Below, one piece after another: positions 33,922-47,475 of a stretch of DNA of 64,000 nt. A program made the position numbers and the translations under genes. Source of the DNA: Pomacea canaliculata (lineage: Eukaryota; Mollusca; Gastropoda; Architaenioglossa; Ampullariidae); the NCBI RefSeq assembly GCF_003073045.1, contig NC_037592.1, positions 2,205,371-2,269,370 on the forward strand, written 5' to 3'. The number at the start of each line of letters is the position of its first letter. Positions within the stretch are counted from its first letter, which is position 1. Below the pieces are notes generated by a model that did not search any database, was not told the origin of the DNA, and saw nothing but the letters and a program-made list of their open reading frames with translations.

Positions 33922-36900
33922 CTAGAACGTGCTTTCATAGCAATCTTGGCTGCTGGATATGTCAAAGGCACTCTGAAATATCAGTAAAACACATCTTCAT
34001 CACTTTAAGTAAACTTAAAGCAAGCACAATAACGTAAAACAAGATTATTGGAAGCGTAATAAAAAAATTAACAACAAATTCAAGATATACTAGAAATCAA
34101 AATGTATGTGACAATAATCACAAAATCAAAGTTTAAATGTTTTGTGCAGATATTCAGACCGCAAAATGAAATGGAACGATACCTCATCGACTTTTGAAAA
34201 AGCACGTTTACGGCCTTTTTTGTTTTGCCAGTCCTTACTAAGTGAGCTGTTTTCTATTCTTCCACTTGTTTGAGATGATTCCTACAAATGATAAGCAGCA
34301 GGCAATATAAGTTCATTTATCGCATAAATTTAAGGCAACCTTTTTAGTTTTACTGATATCTAATTCCAAGAAGACAGTAGAAAGGGATGGGGGATGTACA
34401 CTCGCACAAGCATTTGTGTACACTTAAAACGCGTGTACATGCACACACATCACACGACCCCTGAGGGGCACCACCCGCCCCTACCTCGTTCCACCCCCTC
34501 CACCCACCCCCCAAAAATCCCCAACATTACTTTCTCAAGCACTTACATCACTTAATATTTCTTAGTTTCAACTCACCCTCTGAGCTAAAGTCGTTATGCG
34601 GAGCTGACGATTATTCAGATTAATGCAAGCTGTCTTTTCAGTCACTTGAGCAATCTGATAAAGATGCATGAAAAATAATATTGAAAAAATAGCGACTAAT
34701 GCTGAGACTTTTTTTATGATAAACTTTATTATCATACTGTTATACTCTATTACTCTAGCTTCTAGCTATGGCAAGTAAATAATGGGATTACCAAGTGCAA
34801 TCACATTTACTTTTGCGCACATTTAAAAGATTCTTGTTTTGTTACATGTGAAAAGAATACAAAAGTTTATAAATGTACGTAAGAACATCTGTGTGAGTGC
34901 ATGCAGACATGCACATGCTTTGTATTGCACATGCATGTATACATACATAGGCATGTGTGCAATAATGTATGTGGGACTGACTGTGCTTTACAAAATTAAA
35001 ATACTTACATCTTTTTCCTTTTTGTTATCATTTTTTGTGCTTAGTTCTTTTACAGGGGATTCCTTTGTGCAACAGAAACAGACTATTAATAAAGTATGTG
35101 CTGTTGTCTTACATTGTTTACCCAAGCATCCACTAAGCCTTATATATATATACCCATGTTAAAAATAACTATGACTTCTCTACACACACACCTGGTCAAC
35201 TGCTATGTAACTTGATCACTCTCTCTTGCTTTATGACTCCTGCTATATAACACAAGAGTTGTAACTCTCTCCTTCACACACACAAAAACCCCATTCTCTG
35301 TATTTTTACAAAATAATATTCTTGTATAGCGTTAAAATTTTATTTTAAGGTTTCATGCTATATAATTAATTATGTGTTTACAACTTCTGACAGTCATCAC
35401 ACTTTTAGAATTTAGTTAATTTGGAGTTTTATCCCATTACTATGTTGATTCTCTTCTACTTATAATAACTGTTTAATGTTTTGTATACACCTTTATCGAT
35501 TCTCTTTGTCGGTTGCTCCTTCGGTGGCTTGAAGTATGAGGGGATGCCTACATTTTCCAGTTTTTCTTTGTCAACAACTTTTCCAAGTCTGCTGAAGTAA
35601 AATAAAGTCCTTTTTGTTTCTGTTCATCATATACCCTCCTTTTCCTCAATGTCATATGTAAAAGGCAAATAGCCCTATAGCATAGCGACAAGACAAGTCT
35701 TTTTCTGCTTCATTTATAGAGTTTAACAAGCTTCCAAAGCTGCTTTATAAATCAAATATTTATTTCTGCTAGAAAACTACAGGGTAGACAGAGAGAGCTT
35801 TTACTGAACAGGCCTTGAACTGGAAGCATTTGGCTTTGGACCTTACCCCTAATTATTATGAGCATGTCAATACAACAACAGATGTCTAATTTAAAAATTA
35901 ATTAAAAATATGAAAATTAAACATAATAAATGTCACATATAGACATGCTCTAGTAAAAAGCATGTAAAATTCTAAAAGGCATGCTTGAAAGTGAAGTATA
36001 CTTTAAAAAATAAATATGTGACATTGTTTTAAGTTAACAAACCTCCTTCCTTTATTTTGATATCTTATAAAACCTTCCTTTTCTAAGCGGTTCATTAGCC
36101 CTTGAGCCACAGTTGTTTCTATTCCAAGTCTAACGGCCAGCTGGTTTGGCAGCAGTCGAGTGAATTCAGTACAAGCTACTAGTGCCCTTCTCCATAAGCA
36201 AGTAGCCTACACAGGAAGTGAAGACAAGATTTAACTTGACATACAGTAAAGGATGAAACTTGTTCATAGATTGTGGATTTATGCATGGAATACATATTTT
36301 GACATATGTGCTATCATTACTGCAGAAATTGGAGCAATAATCTAGTCATCAACAAGACATATTATTATATTTAATTGTGTGTTCAATTTAAATATTGCTG
36401 ATTAAACGTGCACTATTAATAATTAAATACACTTTATTCTAACCTTACTTTATCCTAACCAGTCTAACGCCATACTGTTGCAGATACAAATACAAACTGA
36501 GGACCTTTACATCCACTAAGTGCATTTCTGTCAGATTTCACATACACCTGATTTGATTGATTTTGCATTATCAAGTATCTGTTCAGATGCTGATGACTTA
36601 ATTTAATATAATCAGAGTCTGTCTGACCTGAGCACCAATTGCTGAAAGCTCTGTCAGGTAGGGATCCGTTGCCTTTTTATGTTCTGCACCAGCCTGAAAT
36701 TAAAACACTTGTTGCTATGTCTGGTATAAAATAACATTTAAATATTATTTTACTTACATGTCTGTTTGTGTTTGTACACACAAGTATACATAAGAGTGTG
36801 TGTGTGTGGCCACACCCAGGTCAAGCGACAGACGAAATGACAGAATGAAGACCACTGACTGTGGTTGGTAGACTTATTCACTATGGTGAAAGTGTGCAAA

Positions 36901-39900
36901 TATAGACTTGATATTTGCTTCTCTGCTTGTTCAATGACCTTCTAGTCGGAGGTACAGTTTTTCCACACAAAACCATTCACAAGACCACCTGGACTTCACC
37001 AGATAAACATACAGAATACTAGATCGATTATATCACCATTAATCGCCAGTTTAGAAGGAGTCTGCTGGATGTCAGGGTAAGGCGAGACGCAGATGCAGCC
37101 ACAGACCACCACCTGCTTATGGCAACCATGAAGATAAAGCTGAGGTCTCTCCGTGACTCATCAGACAGACCGCACCACAAATTCAACGTGGAGTTTCTTA
37201 GAGACCGCGGAAAACAAGAAGAGTTCAACTGCCATGTTAAAAACAAGTTTGGTTTGCTGGAGGGACTCCTGGAAGAAACAGTGGCCAACCACTGGACAGG
37301 ATTACAAGAGACGTGGAAGACTGCCTCCTCACGCGTTCTGGGGGGCAGGGGGGGGGATAGGTGTTTTACGCCGTGCCAGCAACCGAGGCTATATTACGGC
37401 AAGGCAGCCAGCCCTGTAAACAGATGCCACGTACAGAGAAAGAACAGCGTGCCAGAGACAAGAAATGAACTCTGGGCAGCCAGCATTCACTGTATTGGTG
37501 ACAGGCGCTAACCGTTGCGCCACCGGACCGCTCTCATGCGTTCTGGGGAAAAAAGGAAAACAACTCAAGGAATGGTTGACTTTAAGGACCTGGCAAAAGA
37601 TAGAGGAAAGGAAAGAGCTGAAGCAGAAGACCAACCAATGTCAAGACCAGCAGGAAAAGGAAGAGCTCAGAGCAAAGTACTGGGAGATAAACCGAGAAGT
37701 GAAAAAAAGTGCAAGAGACGACAAGAGACAGTTCGCACACAGGATGGCAGAAGAGGCAGAACAAGCAGCTGGACAAAATAACACAAAGAGACTATACGAA
37801 ATTACAAGAATTCTGTCAAGAAGGAAAAACACTAATGCGTGCAGGCCAATAAAGAATAATAATGGTAGCGTCATTATCGGGAATGCAGAAGAAAGATCTC
37901 GCTGGGTGGAACATTTTGATGACATACTTAAACGGCCACCACCAACAACCACTTTAGACATTTCCTCAGCTACCAAACAGCTCCAAGTAAACACCAACCC
38001 ACCAACCAAGGCAGAAATCATCAAAGCCATCGAGTCCTTGAATTCTGGAAAGGCAGCAGGCCCAGATGGCATTCCTGCAGAGGCACTCAAGGCAGACCCA
38101 ACAGCCGCAGCGGAGATGCTATACCCCCTGCTACAAAAAATTTGGGAACAGGAGCAAGTTCCAGCAGACTGGAAGCTTAGCTATCTAGTAAAGCTACCCA
38201 AAAAGTCGACCTGACACAGTGCAGCAATTGGCGTGGGATTACGCTGTTGTCCATTCCTAGCAAGGTGCTGACCAGAATCATCCTGGAGAGACTGAAGAGT
38301 GCCTAAACAAGAGACTGAGATAAGAACAGGCAGGCTTTCGGCAGGGTAAATCATGCACAGACCATATCGCTACACTACGAAAGATTATTGAACAGTCCAT
38401 CGAATGGCAGTCGCCACTCTACATAACTTTTGTGGATTTTGAGAAGGCTTTTGACTCCGTTAGACATGGAAACTGATGCAGCACTACGGATTTCCACCGA
38501 AGTTCATTGCCATCATCCAGCAGCTGTATGAGGACTCGACATGCCAGGTGATTCACAACGGAAAGCTGATTGACCCCTTCGCAGTGAGGACTGGAGTGAG
38601 GCAAGTTGTATGCTCTCGCCGACAATCTTCCTCATCGTCATAGACTGGATCATGAGAAGAACAACCTCTAACAGCAACACGGCCGGGCGTTCAGTGGACC
38701 TACGCCAGGCAACTTGAGGATCTCGACTTTGCGGATGACATCAGCCTATTGTCCCACAAGCAACAACACGCACAGACAAAACACACTCGGCTCGCAGAAG
38801 AAAGCAGCGATGACTGACCTGACCATCAACATCAAGAAGATGGAGGTAATGCGGGTCAACAACAAGCAGGAAGCCCCACTCCAACTACATGGGGAATGTA
38901 TTACAGAGTCTGACCGTTTCACCTACCTTGGCAGCATAGTCAACAAAGATGGAGCTACAGATGAAGACATAAGAAGCCAAATAAATAAAACCAGGCTTGC
39001 ATTCCACACCCTGCAACCTAACTGGAATTCCAAGGCTTTATGTCTACACACCAAGATCTGCATCTTTAACACAAATGTCAAGTCAGTTCTTATATATGGA
39101 TCTGAGACATCAGATGGTGACAAACACCATCACCAGCAAGAGGCAGACATTCGTCAACAGATGTCTGCGCCACATCCTCAACATCAGATGGCCCGAGAAG
39201 ATCTCCAATAAAGACCTGTGGGAGAGAACCAACCAAAAACCTGCCAGCCAAGACATCAAGAAGCGAAAGTGGGGCTGGATCGGTCACACCTTGCGAAAGC
39301 TGGCCGACAATCTAACAACCCACAGAGGAGGCGCAAGGTTGGGAGACCCAGACAGACATGGAGGAGATCAGTCCACAGAGAGGAGGCAGCTGGCATGACA
39401 TGGTCCCAAATGGACAGGGACGCCCAGAACCGGGTCCGATGGCGGGGTGTAGTTGCGGCCCTGTGCTCCACTAGGGGCGACTATAGAATCAAGAAGAAGA
39501 ATTTGCTTCTCATCAAATATAATATATAAAATGTAATATTAGTGACATAAACTCTACAAATGTGCTTGTAAAACCCCCTGCATCAAAACAGAGGCGTCTA
39601 TTCACCTGCCTGTTTGTTGTTCATACATAAATACAAAAGAATCCTTGACTAGCACATGCAGATAGGTGCTATAATGGTTCAGTGGTACGGGTAAGGCTTA
39701 ACACTTAGGCCTATCTTGAGCAGTGGTGAGGAGGTCCTGCATGGAACAACCACTCCACTCTTTCATGTTTGCCACCCAGGGAAACCTTCATCCACTGGTA
39801 CCTTATTAGCATCATAGTTTGTTGCAGGGGTTTACCTTCTTTTTTACCCCAGGATTACCCCCAAGCTCACCATGCTCACCTTAGTTGATGGCATGGCGTA

Positions 39901-42900
39901 AAACACAATCAACCAACCCACAAGGCAGTGTGATCAGTTGCCCACTGCAGGGATGGTGAGAGGATGGGGAAGTCTGTGCTGTGGCGAACATGGTGAACTC
40001 ATTTTGACGTAAAAATAAAGGCAAAAAACTACATGGTTGCCAGTCATGACTCTGTTAAGCCCTAGAAATTATAAAGATCCCAGTAAAATTCCTATGAGAC
40101 TGGTGAGAGATTCACATCTTGAAACATGATCCTAGCTCTAGCAAATCACTTACTTTTGCACAGGAGTCACAGATATGTTCTTCTGGCGCCTGCTCTTCTT
40201 CCAGAATGCAAAAACACACAGCATGCTGCCACAGGTTACAAACCTCACACACTATCATCAGTCCATCATCCTGAATAACAATGTAAAATTCTGTCAACCT
40301 TCTACCCTTAAAGCTTATTACTGTACATTATTTGTCCCATACTTATTCATAATATATATCATATTTTCAGTCAGCTCACTACCACTTTATCCTTTTCAGA
40401 GTAATGTTCTTTTTTATAACATAATTCATGAATCAGTTTATGTTTAAGAATGCTTTCCTTCTTTTCTTAGAAGATTATCTAGTGTTGACATACACCAAAC
40501 AACTTTGTTATCTGAATGTATCCTATTAATGATGCTTAAAGTACCTCATTTTTTCCACATGGACATCGGACAATGTATTCTTCTTTATCCTTTGATGTTG
40601 TAGTATCCATGGCATTGCTTGTATTTCTATTTTTCTCTGCAGAAAAAAGAAACATTCTGCATCTGTCTGAGAATTCTCAAAACATTTTAAAACCCCAAAA
40701 CATACTTAAAATAAACCACTAGACACATGTACATACAGTCCTAAAGACATGCACCACAGCAAACTGAACTTTTCAGTATTTCACCAACATTCATATTAGG
40801 AAAATGCTATGTTTTTTAAGGACTATTTGCATACTCTCTTACATGAATAAATCTAGCTTATGGTAAAGAACTATATCTATCTGAGCTTGAGAATAGGGTG
40901 AAAAATGGTACGTACATTGATTCTAGTGCTGATATAAAATTAATGTTTTTACTGATAGTCTTAATGTACAGATAGAAATAGGAAAAATAGTATATACTCT
41001 GTCACCAGGTGCAAAAATATTTTGAAGGATGCATAGGAACCAGTTTAGCTGCTTGAAGATTTCAATTGTTAACATTTTTTTAGTTTTTCACAAACTACAT
41101 CAGTTTATGTGACAGACATTTTATACAGTATTTTATATATATGTGTGTGTCATTTAAATAATTCATACAAAATGACTGTAGCATAAATGACTTTGAGTCC
41201 ATCATTAAATTTTATGCTTATGTGATAATTTGTAATCCATCACAAGTATCAAAAATGATTATCTCTCCTATCAAAAATTACCTGGCATTCCTGGACTGAT
41301 AGAAGGTATGTCTGCTTTCTCACTGCAAGGAAGGGAACTACCCATCATGTGTGGATTCTTGGCACTTTCTGTTTGCTTTCCATTTTCCTAAATCATGTGT
41401 ATCCAAGGGAGAAAAAATGAGAAGACAAAAACATCAACAGCATCTATAAAATCACATCCATACCCAGTTAACTCATTTAAATAGTTTCAAAAGAATATGT
41501 GACTTGTGAGAACAAAATTTTTGAGTTAAAACTCATACTATAAACCTGTTTCTGTTCATACTCTTGCTCCTTGTCCAGTCCACTGTTGGAGATAGTCTGC
41601 CCTTCACCTGTTTCCTCAGTCTCGTTGTCACGAATATCAAACTGCTTCTTATCAGTCTTAATCCTCATCTTAATACCATGAAATGGCTGCAGAAATAAAG
41701 TAAAACATCATAGTTGTTACATGCATTCCACTTGTGGGTATTGAATGTAATTTTATTTTTTAATTATTTAAAAATTTTAATTTAATGTTTGAGGCCTTAA
41801 GAGGAAAGAAGTCTGCTGATAGGATTCTGTATAAATTTAACAAAAATAATGATGTTTTCTGTTTTGACAAAAAATTACCATCACTCAGTTACTAAATATC
41901 ATACATCCATATGCATGAGTCAAGAGTGACACATAGATGCACACATGCAGAGCTGACAGAGGTGTATATAAATATATCAAAATGTATATAGAAATATGTG
42001 TATCTTCACTTGAAAATTACACATCTTGCATACAGAAGCATCTTCAATTTCTACAAGTAATCACTTACTGTAGATACATCCCCAAGCTTTATATTTAATG
42101 GTTCCTCTTCAAATCGAAAAGAATCATGGTCTGATGGCTGGAACCCGGGCGGTTCATAGTCTGATGGCGTTACTGTAAAAATATATCTTGAATAAGTACA
42201 CATATTTGTGGGACATCACACATGAACATGCAAACTGTATTTTATAGACTAAATAGCTGATCTTTCACACTCACTGTAGATTGTTAAGCTTGTAGACTCT
42301 TTTAATCTTTACAACCTAAGTAGCTTGTTAAATAATAACTCATACTACTGTTCGGTCAAAGATTTCTGCATGTAAGAAGAAAACTGTCATATGAAAACTT
42401 GTTGAAGTGTGCTTTTTGATTTTGGTGGAGGAGCAAAACTCCTCCATGAAAGGATTGGAAAGAATTCAGTTAACCAGTGATCCCAAGGCTGCTCCTTGTG
42501 CCTACTGGTAGAAATTGATAGGTCATCCTATTGCCCAGTAGTTGCAGCACCTTCTCTGTAAAATTTTTGCTGTTGTTTCTGGGTCTGACTTTTGAGGGAC
42601 AATGTCTTTGTCTAATTCTCAGAATTAACTTATAAAAGCAAGTCATGAGCAAAGAAGCTAGCCGACACAAAGGCATCAACAACATTGTAGATGAGGTAAA
42701 ATAGAAACAATGGAGATCATAGTGCTTGTGTCATCTGGTTGGTACTCAAAGTAAGAAATTCACCAACATGACTATATGACACTAATGGATGCATTCAAGC
42801 AGAGTGGGATGTATGCCTCTAAAGTCATGTACATTTCTAACAACTCTTGCTCCTACATAAAAAAAATGTGCGCTAAAATGTGATGCTCAGTTCAACTGCC

Positions 42901-45900
42901 AACAGCAACCTTTCAGAAGCATGATGCAAACATTTCACAATAGTGGTGCTTCTAGCATAAAATTGCTGCCAGCAAATGGAAAGCATCCAGAAAAAAAAAT
43001 GACTGATGCCTTTAGAAGCTGGACCAGAACAGAAGAGGTGAAACTCATTGGTGAAGCAAAGCTGGAAAAGATGGGGAAGAAGAGAGATGGTTGAACTAGT
43101 ATTTTCTCGTCACTGGTCAGTATATATATGTTTGTTCGTTTGAAGAAGAAATATACATTATGCAAAACAAAGGAAATATTAACTGATGTACATTCTGTGA
43201 TGAATTTAGCTGTTCATACTTTCATCATAATACAGGAGTTTCATGGTCATCATGACATTGTCTGGAAGAGGTTGAAGACTCTGTGTCAAAACAATGATTG
43301 TACGCAGTAACTGAATAGTCTCCTTCTTTGTCTTCTCCGTTGTGTGCATGCTGGAGATCTTCTGCTCATTGCTTAATATTGCAGACAAAAGAAAACATAC
43401 TTGTGTGCAATCACAAAATGTCCATACCCTGCCACTGGTTTTTGATTATGCAAATACATATGAGTAAACAGCTAAAGAACACATCCTTATATGCGTTTGT
43501 GATTCGTTTCTCTAATTGCCCTTGTGGATGAATAAAGTTGTATTGAAAAGGCAAAAGTATACACACACGTACACAAAGTTTTCATAGTAAGCTTGAAAAC
43601 TTTACTGCTTTCATAAACATAGTCTGAAAATATTTTACTCACTGATAAACATCTACCCCACACTGAGTAGAATATGAAAACTTGAATGTATAGGACTCAA
43701 TTATTGTCTGCAAAGATACATATCACTGGAGTTACATTTTTATACCAGGTATACAATAAATATTTTGCTTCCCTTTCTCTCTGAATGTCTAAAACAGTAG
43801 AATAAGCAATAATACCAAAGAAGGGCATAAGTTCCATAACAAGATTCTTTATCTATTCTCTAGCTCATGAGTTGCGACATTTTAGCATTGTAGCATTACA
43901 TCCACTTCGTACGATTATCACTTTTATTTTAACTTTTATGTTTTTAGTGGGTATATAATTGTTTTAATGAGTAAACTTTTTTTGTAAAGGGATATGCTTT
44001 ATTAACCCATAGTAACACTAGATTTGGATTCAACTTTTGTTAATTAGTTTTTAGTATCCATGTTATAAAGCCTCTTTCATGGGGATGGGGAATGGGAAAA
44101 ATGTCAAAACCTACTATATAGTATAGTCAAATTTTTCAAAGGATCCACACACACACACAGTCACACATATGAAACAGCGCAATTAAAATTGGTGCTCACA
44201 TTTGGGTCCTCTGGATCAACATAGATCTGTGTCAAATGTATAAGAGAGAAAAAAAATGAAAAGAAACATATAGATACATGTATTATAATGCAGATCAAGT
44301 ATGCAATCTTAAAATGGATGTTACGAGTATGCAACCTCACATCAACGAGATGAACTGTATATTTTCAATGTTTCGTATAAGAAGGCAAAATAAATCAGAA
44401 TTTTACATGCTTAAATACTATGCCTTATAGTGAAATTGACTTGTAGATAGTCCAATTAAATCAAAGTTCCTTGTAAGGACTTGAATATTTAGATCAACAA
44501 GTATAGCATAAGCAAAATTAGGTAGGTTACAAATATCTAAAAAAAACAAAAATATTGTTACAGCGATTTGAGTCATTTTCGATTCCACATACCCCTATTA
44601 TCAACATTCGAAGCTGAAACAAAAATAAATAGAATAAACAACAAATAATAAAAAATAGCATTTTCATTGTGGCATATAGTTTGCATTGTATGTTTAAAAA
44701 TATTATTTGAAGATGTTAAATAAAACCTAAACTTTCATTTAGACAGATTTATTGCCCTTTACAATTCCACCAAAATTTCACATTTTCCTACACTTTATAC
44801 AAACACCTAACATTTAAATTCAAGTTATGTGTCAAATCATGAAGAATATTTAAAGTGATTATCATCTGAAAAGTTTTCTTACATATTTCTTGTCAAGTGC
44901 ATCAAAGCAGCCTTTTACCCACTTGATGACCTGTGAGGCACCAGGACAGGAACTGTCATCTCTCAGTATCTTCAGATTGAGATCTTTGCCAAGAAAGTGT
45001 TTCAAATAAAAGGAACCAGTAAGTATGAGAGGAATACAGGGAAACACTAATACTTGGATTAATTTGAATCTTTTGCTTGGCATATCTAAGAAAAGTCTAG
45101 ATGTTACTGCTGTCACTGATTCAAATCTTGCTTAGGCATGGCCTAAGAACTTTTACTGCTCACCTAACCGCTTTCCAAAGGTAGCACCTGACTACCTGAT
45201 TTATAAGGGAAAATAAAGGTGAAAGAGAGGGTTATTGCTGCAGAATTTTACATACTGAACCTAGACACTGAGAACTATACTTACAATAAGCCTACAATAT
45301 CAGACCCTCTCTAACTTTATAAAATGACAATAAGACATTGACGTAACAAAAAGCCATGATTGACATGCTAATAATTTTAAAATCTAAAAAGTGCTAAGCT
45401 TGAAACAGGAAATAAAGATATTCATTCATCACTTTATTGAAACATTTTAAGTGTAATAAAATAAACTAAGAAGCATTTAGCTGGATAAGGTCTTGCCTAG
45501 TGAGCAATATGTTTACCTCCCAAAGATCTGTCACCATAGGCACGTTCAGGAAAAATAGCTCTGAGATAAGTTATGTTAGAGATAGCCACAGCCATAAGCT
45601 TCTTTGCAAATAAAGTTGACTGCTGCTCTGTCACTTGTTCAACCGGAAACATAGATGCCCACTGTGTTGAAATGTATGAAAAATTTCTTGTATACATAAA
45701 ATGCCATGCATAATAAGTACGTTATAACACATTGCATAAAAAGATGAAGAAAAATATTTACCTATTTTTTTACCATGAAGATATTGTAAATAAGCTTAAT
45801 TAAAATGCCTGTGTGATTAGTTTGTATTATCGGACCTTACTACATATAGCTTTAGCAACTTAAGTGTGTCAACAGGTACTGTTAAAAAAAAAAATTACCA

Positions 45901-46432
45901 TCTTGAACATCTTCCACACTATTGTTTTGGCAGTCTTAATGTTAGCTTATGCTTGCTCCAGAAGTTCCAAGATTTTGTTTATTTATTTATCTGTGTACTG
46001 TTTGTTTTCATTACATTTCCATCATCTGTCATGGAGAATTAGCAGTCAACAGTCGGTGTTATCATGGGAAAAAAGTGGTGGGCGTGGACAGGAATGCGGC
46101 GATGAAAAAAAAATATTCCTTTATTGTATCAGCTCATAGTGGATTTAGGAGCTAGCTTTTAATTTTTTGTCTTTACAAGTCAGCCAGATCACATTGTCTT
46201 TGGGAGCTTTGCATCATCATATAATCTCAAATCTTTCCTATAACACAAAACAGCATTAGTCATGGGATATAAATGAAATAAGAGTGCATATATTCATTTA
46301 CATGTGAGTGGCAGCTGAGGCTCTTCGTCCGATGAAATCAATATTCTTCAAAATATATCTTAAAGCTTTAAATAAAGGTTTACTTACGGATCCAGTTTTT
46401 TCGTCTGTTCGAACTGCTTGAGCTGTTGCCAT
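33922..46432 (-). CDS. HORMAD1: HORMA domain-containing meiotic chromosome-axis protein
   Basis: Nineteen phase-consistent exons: 46388-46432, 45517-45661, 44883-44983, 44593-44613, 44200-44226, 43643-43707, 43220-43371, 42069-42172, 41546-41686, 41282-41387, 40545-40636, 40154-40270, 36628-36693, 36043-36206, 35491-35591, 35009-35082, 34577-34654, 34183-34281, 33922-33972; 582 residues. Meiotic axis protein (Hop1/HORMAD family) acting in synapsis, break formation and partner choice. Residues about 17-230 are the HORMA domain ([35 protein letters not shown]). Residues about 327-371 form a PHD finger: CPC, CEVC, WQHAVC, CDSC. Residues about 373-460 read as a winged helix ([20 protein letters not shown]). 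A basic KKGRKR and a short conserved-looking C-terminus ([11 protein letters not shown]) follow. The start MATAQ matches the vertebrate protein. The intron between exons 12 and 13 carries an antisense LINE. Confidence 0.95.
36905..39515 (+). mobile_element. RTE-like non-LTR retrotransposon, 5'-truncated and frameshifted
   Basis: Plus-strand reading: the end of an endonuclease ([39 protein letters not shown]) at 36,920-37,120; linker; RT domain from about 37,538 ([17 protein letters not shown]), then [28 protein letters not shown] near 38,430 and the catalytic [11 protein letters not shown] near 38,720; then [57 protein letters not shown] and a final [14 protein letters not shown] near 39,480. 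Frame changes occur around 38,200 and several times after 38,470, so it is inactive. It is antisense to HORMAD1. The RTE assignment is from motif style. Confidence 0.85.
37343..37537 (-). mobile_element. tRNA-derived SINE nested in the RTE-like LINE
   Basis: On the minus strand the head reads GGTGGCGCAACGGTTAGCGC (A-box-like) and continues through TGCCCAGAGTTCATTTC to the tail GGCGTAAAACACC and a C-rich end. The flanks repeat GCGTTCTGGG (37,333-37,342 and 37,538-37,547), a target-site duplication. Removing the insert rejoins the LINE reading ...SSRVLG with KKGKQLKEW. Confidence 0.8.
39670..39915 (+). mobile_element. SINE with GGCGTAAAACAC tail
   Basis: It starts with a tRNA-like head (GGTTCAGTGGTACGGGTAAG) and ends GGCATGGCGTAAAACACAATC. 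The tail matches the SINE at 37,343-37,537. It lies in the same HORMAD1 intron, just after the LINE. Confidence 0.6.
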
Positions 46433-47475
46433 AGTTATTTTCTTTTACCACAGTCTGGCACTGAAGAAAATCACAATTATATGGTATATGTGCGTGCTGC
46501 TTCCTTAGTTACATCATTTACGACGCGCGTTATTTTAAAACATTCTTTACGCTAGAAACAAAATGATATAAATCTTCCACTGTACTGTTCTTTTAAATAT
46601 AATATGAAATATTCCTGTAAACATTCTATTTTTTATCATATCATTCATCAAGCAAATATTATCACATAACTTGATTGCTACATAACAGTGATTCTCACAA
46701 TGATGCTCAAGCCAGCGTCCCGACGACGATAATCGTCTGCTGCAACTTAACAGACGACACTTTCAAAGAAAAAAAAAGAAATTATTAGGCATAAATTATG
46801 TGACTACAAATTTTAAGTATTATGTATTTAATATATTCAGTGTTATTCAAACATTTTAGCTGCAATATGTGCTTCTCAATTTTAAAACTTTTAGCTAAAC
46901 TATTTTGTTCATGACATAAACGAACACTGAGAGCACCTAACGGTCACTTCCCGCGACATGCGCACTCGTTGCCACGAACAACCGTTAGCAGCATCTTCTT
47001 GATACCGGTGGAAGACGTCGCCTATATTCGTGTGCTGGCGGTCAGCCATTGAGACAAAGGGATTTGTGTATGTTTGTTTCAACATTTAACTGGTTTTTAA
47101 CTGTCTCTTGGAGAATTATCCCGCGGAAACTTGTTTGTAACGTTGATGAGTAAGCTGCTTGTGCCACTCCCGTAGGCTGAACGAACGGTCATACACAAAG
47201 CAAGAAAACATTGTTAAGCATCAAGATGTATGTAAAAAAAAGAGTATCAAATGAAAATGCGATACACTTTGATACTAGTACCCTTTAAAAAAAAAGAATG
47301 TTCGGTGTTTGCATACATCGTGTGTGTGTGTGTGAATTTGCATACCGTAGGTGTGTGCGCGCTGTGTGAAAGAATGCTTTGTAACTTAGGTTGCATATTA
47401 TGAGTTTCTTAGAGATCCTTTTATATAAGAAAATCATAAATATGTAGCTATTTTTTTCCAGTCATCAGAAGCAAA
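46433..47475. promoter_or_regulatory. Shared promoter region between HORMAD1 and ROPN1L
   Basis: The two start codons face away from each other across 1.04 kb. The centre (46,920-47,060) is more GC-rich than its surroundings, with CpGs (CCGCGACATGCGCACTCG). It contains GTTGCCACGAACAAC at 46,968-46,982, an imperfect match to the RFX X-box (GTTGCCATGGCAAC-like) known from ciliary genes. ROPN1L appears to have a spliced 5' UTR, since a polypyrimidine-CAG acceptor ends at 47,461 just before its ATG. A shared promoter is an inference. Confidence 0.45.

Noticed and set aside
37343..37537. tRNA gene, from an A-box-like head
   Set aside because: No cloverleaf can be drawn; the element has a long non-tRNA body and target-site duplications, so it is a SINE.
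37119..39529. Several long plus-strand ORFs that look like separate genes
   Set aside because: They are fragments of one frameshifted LINE, as shown by the ordered endonuclease, RT and C-terminal motifs.
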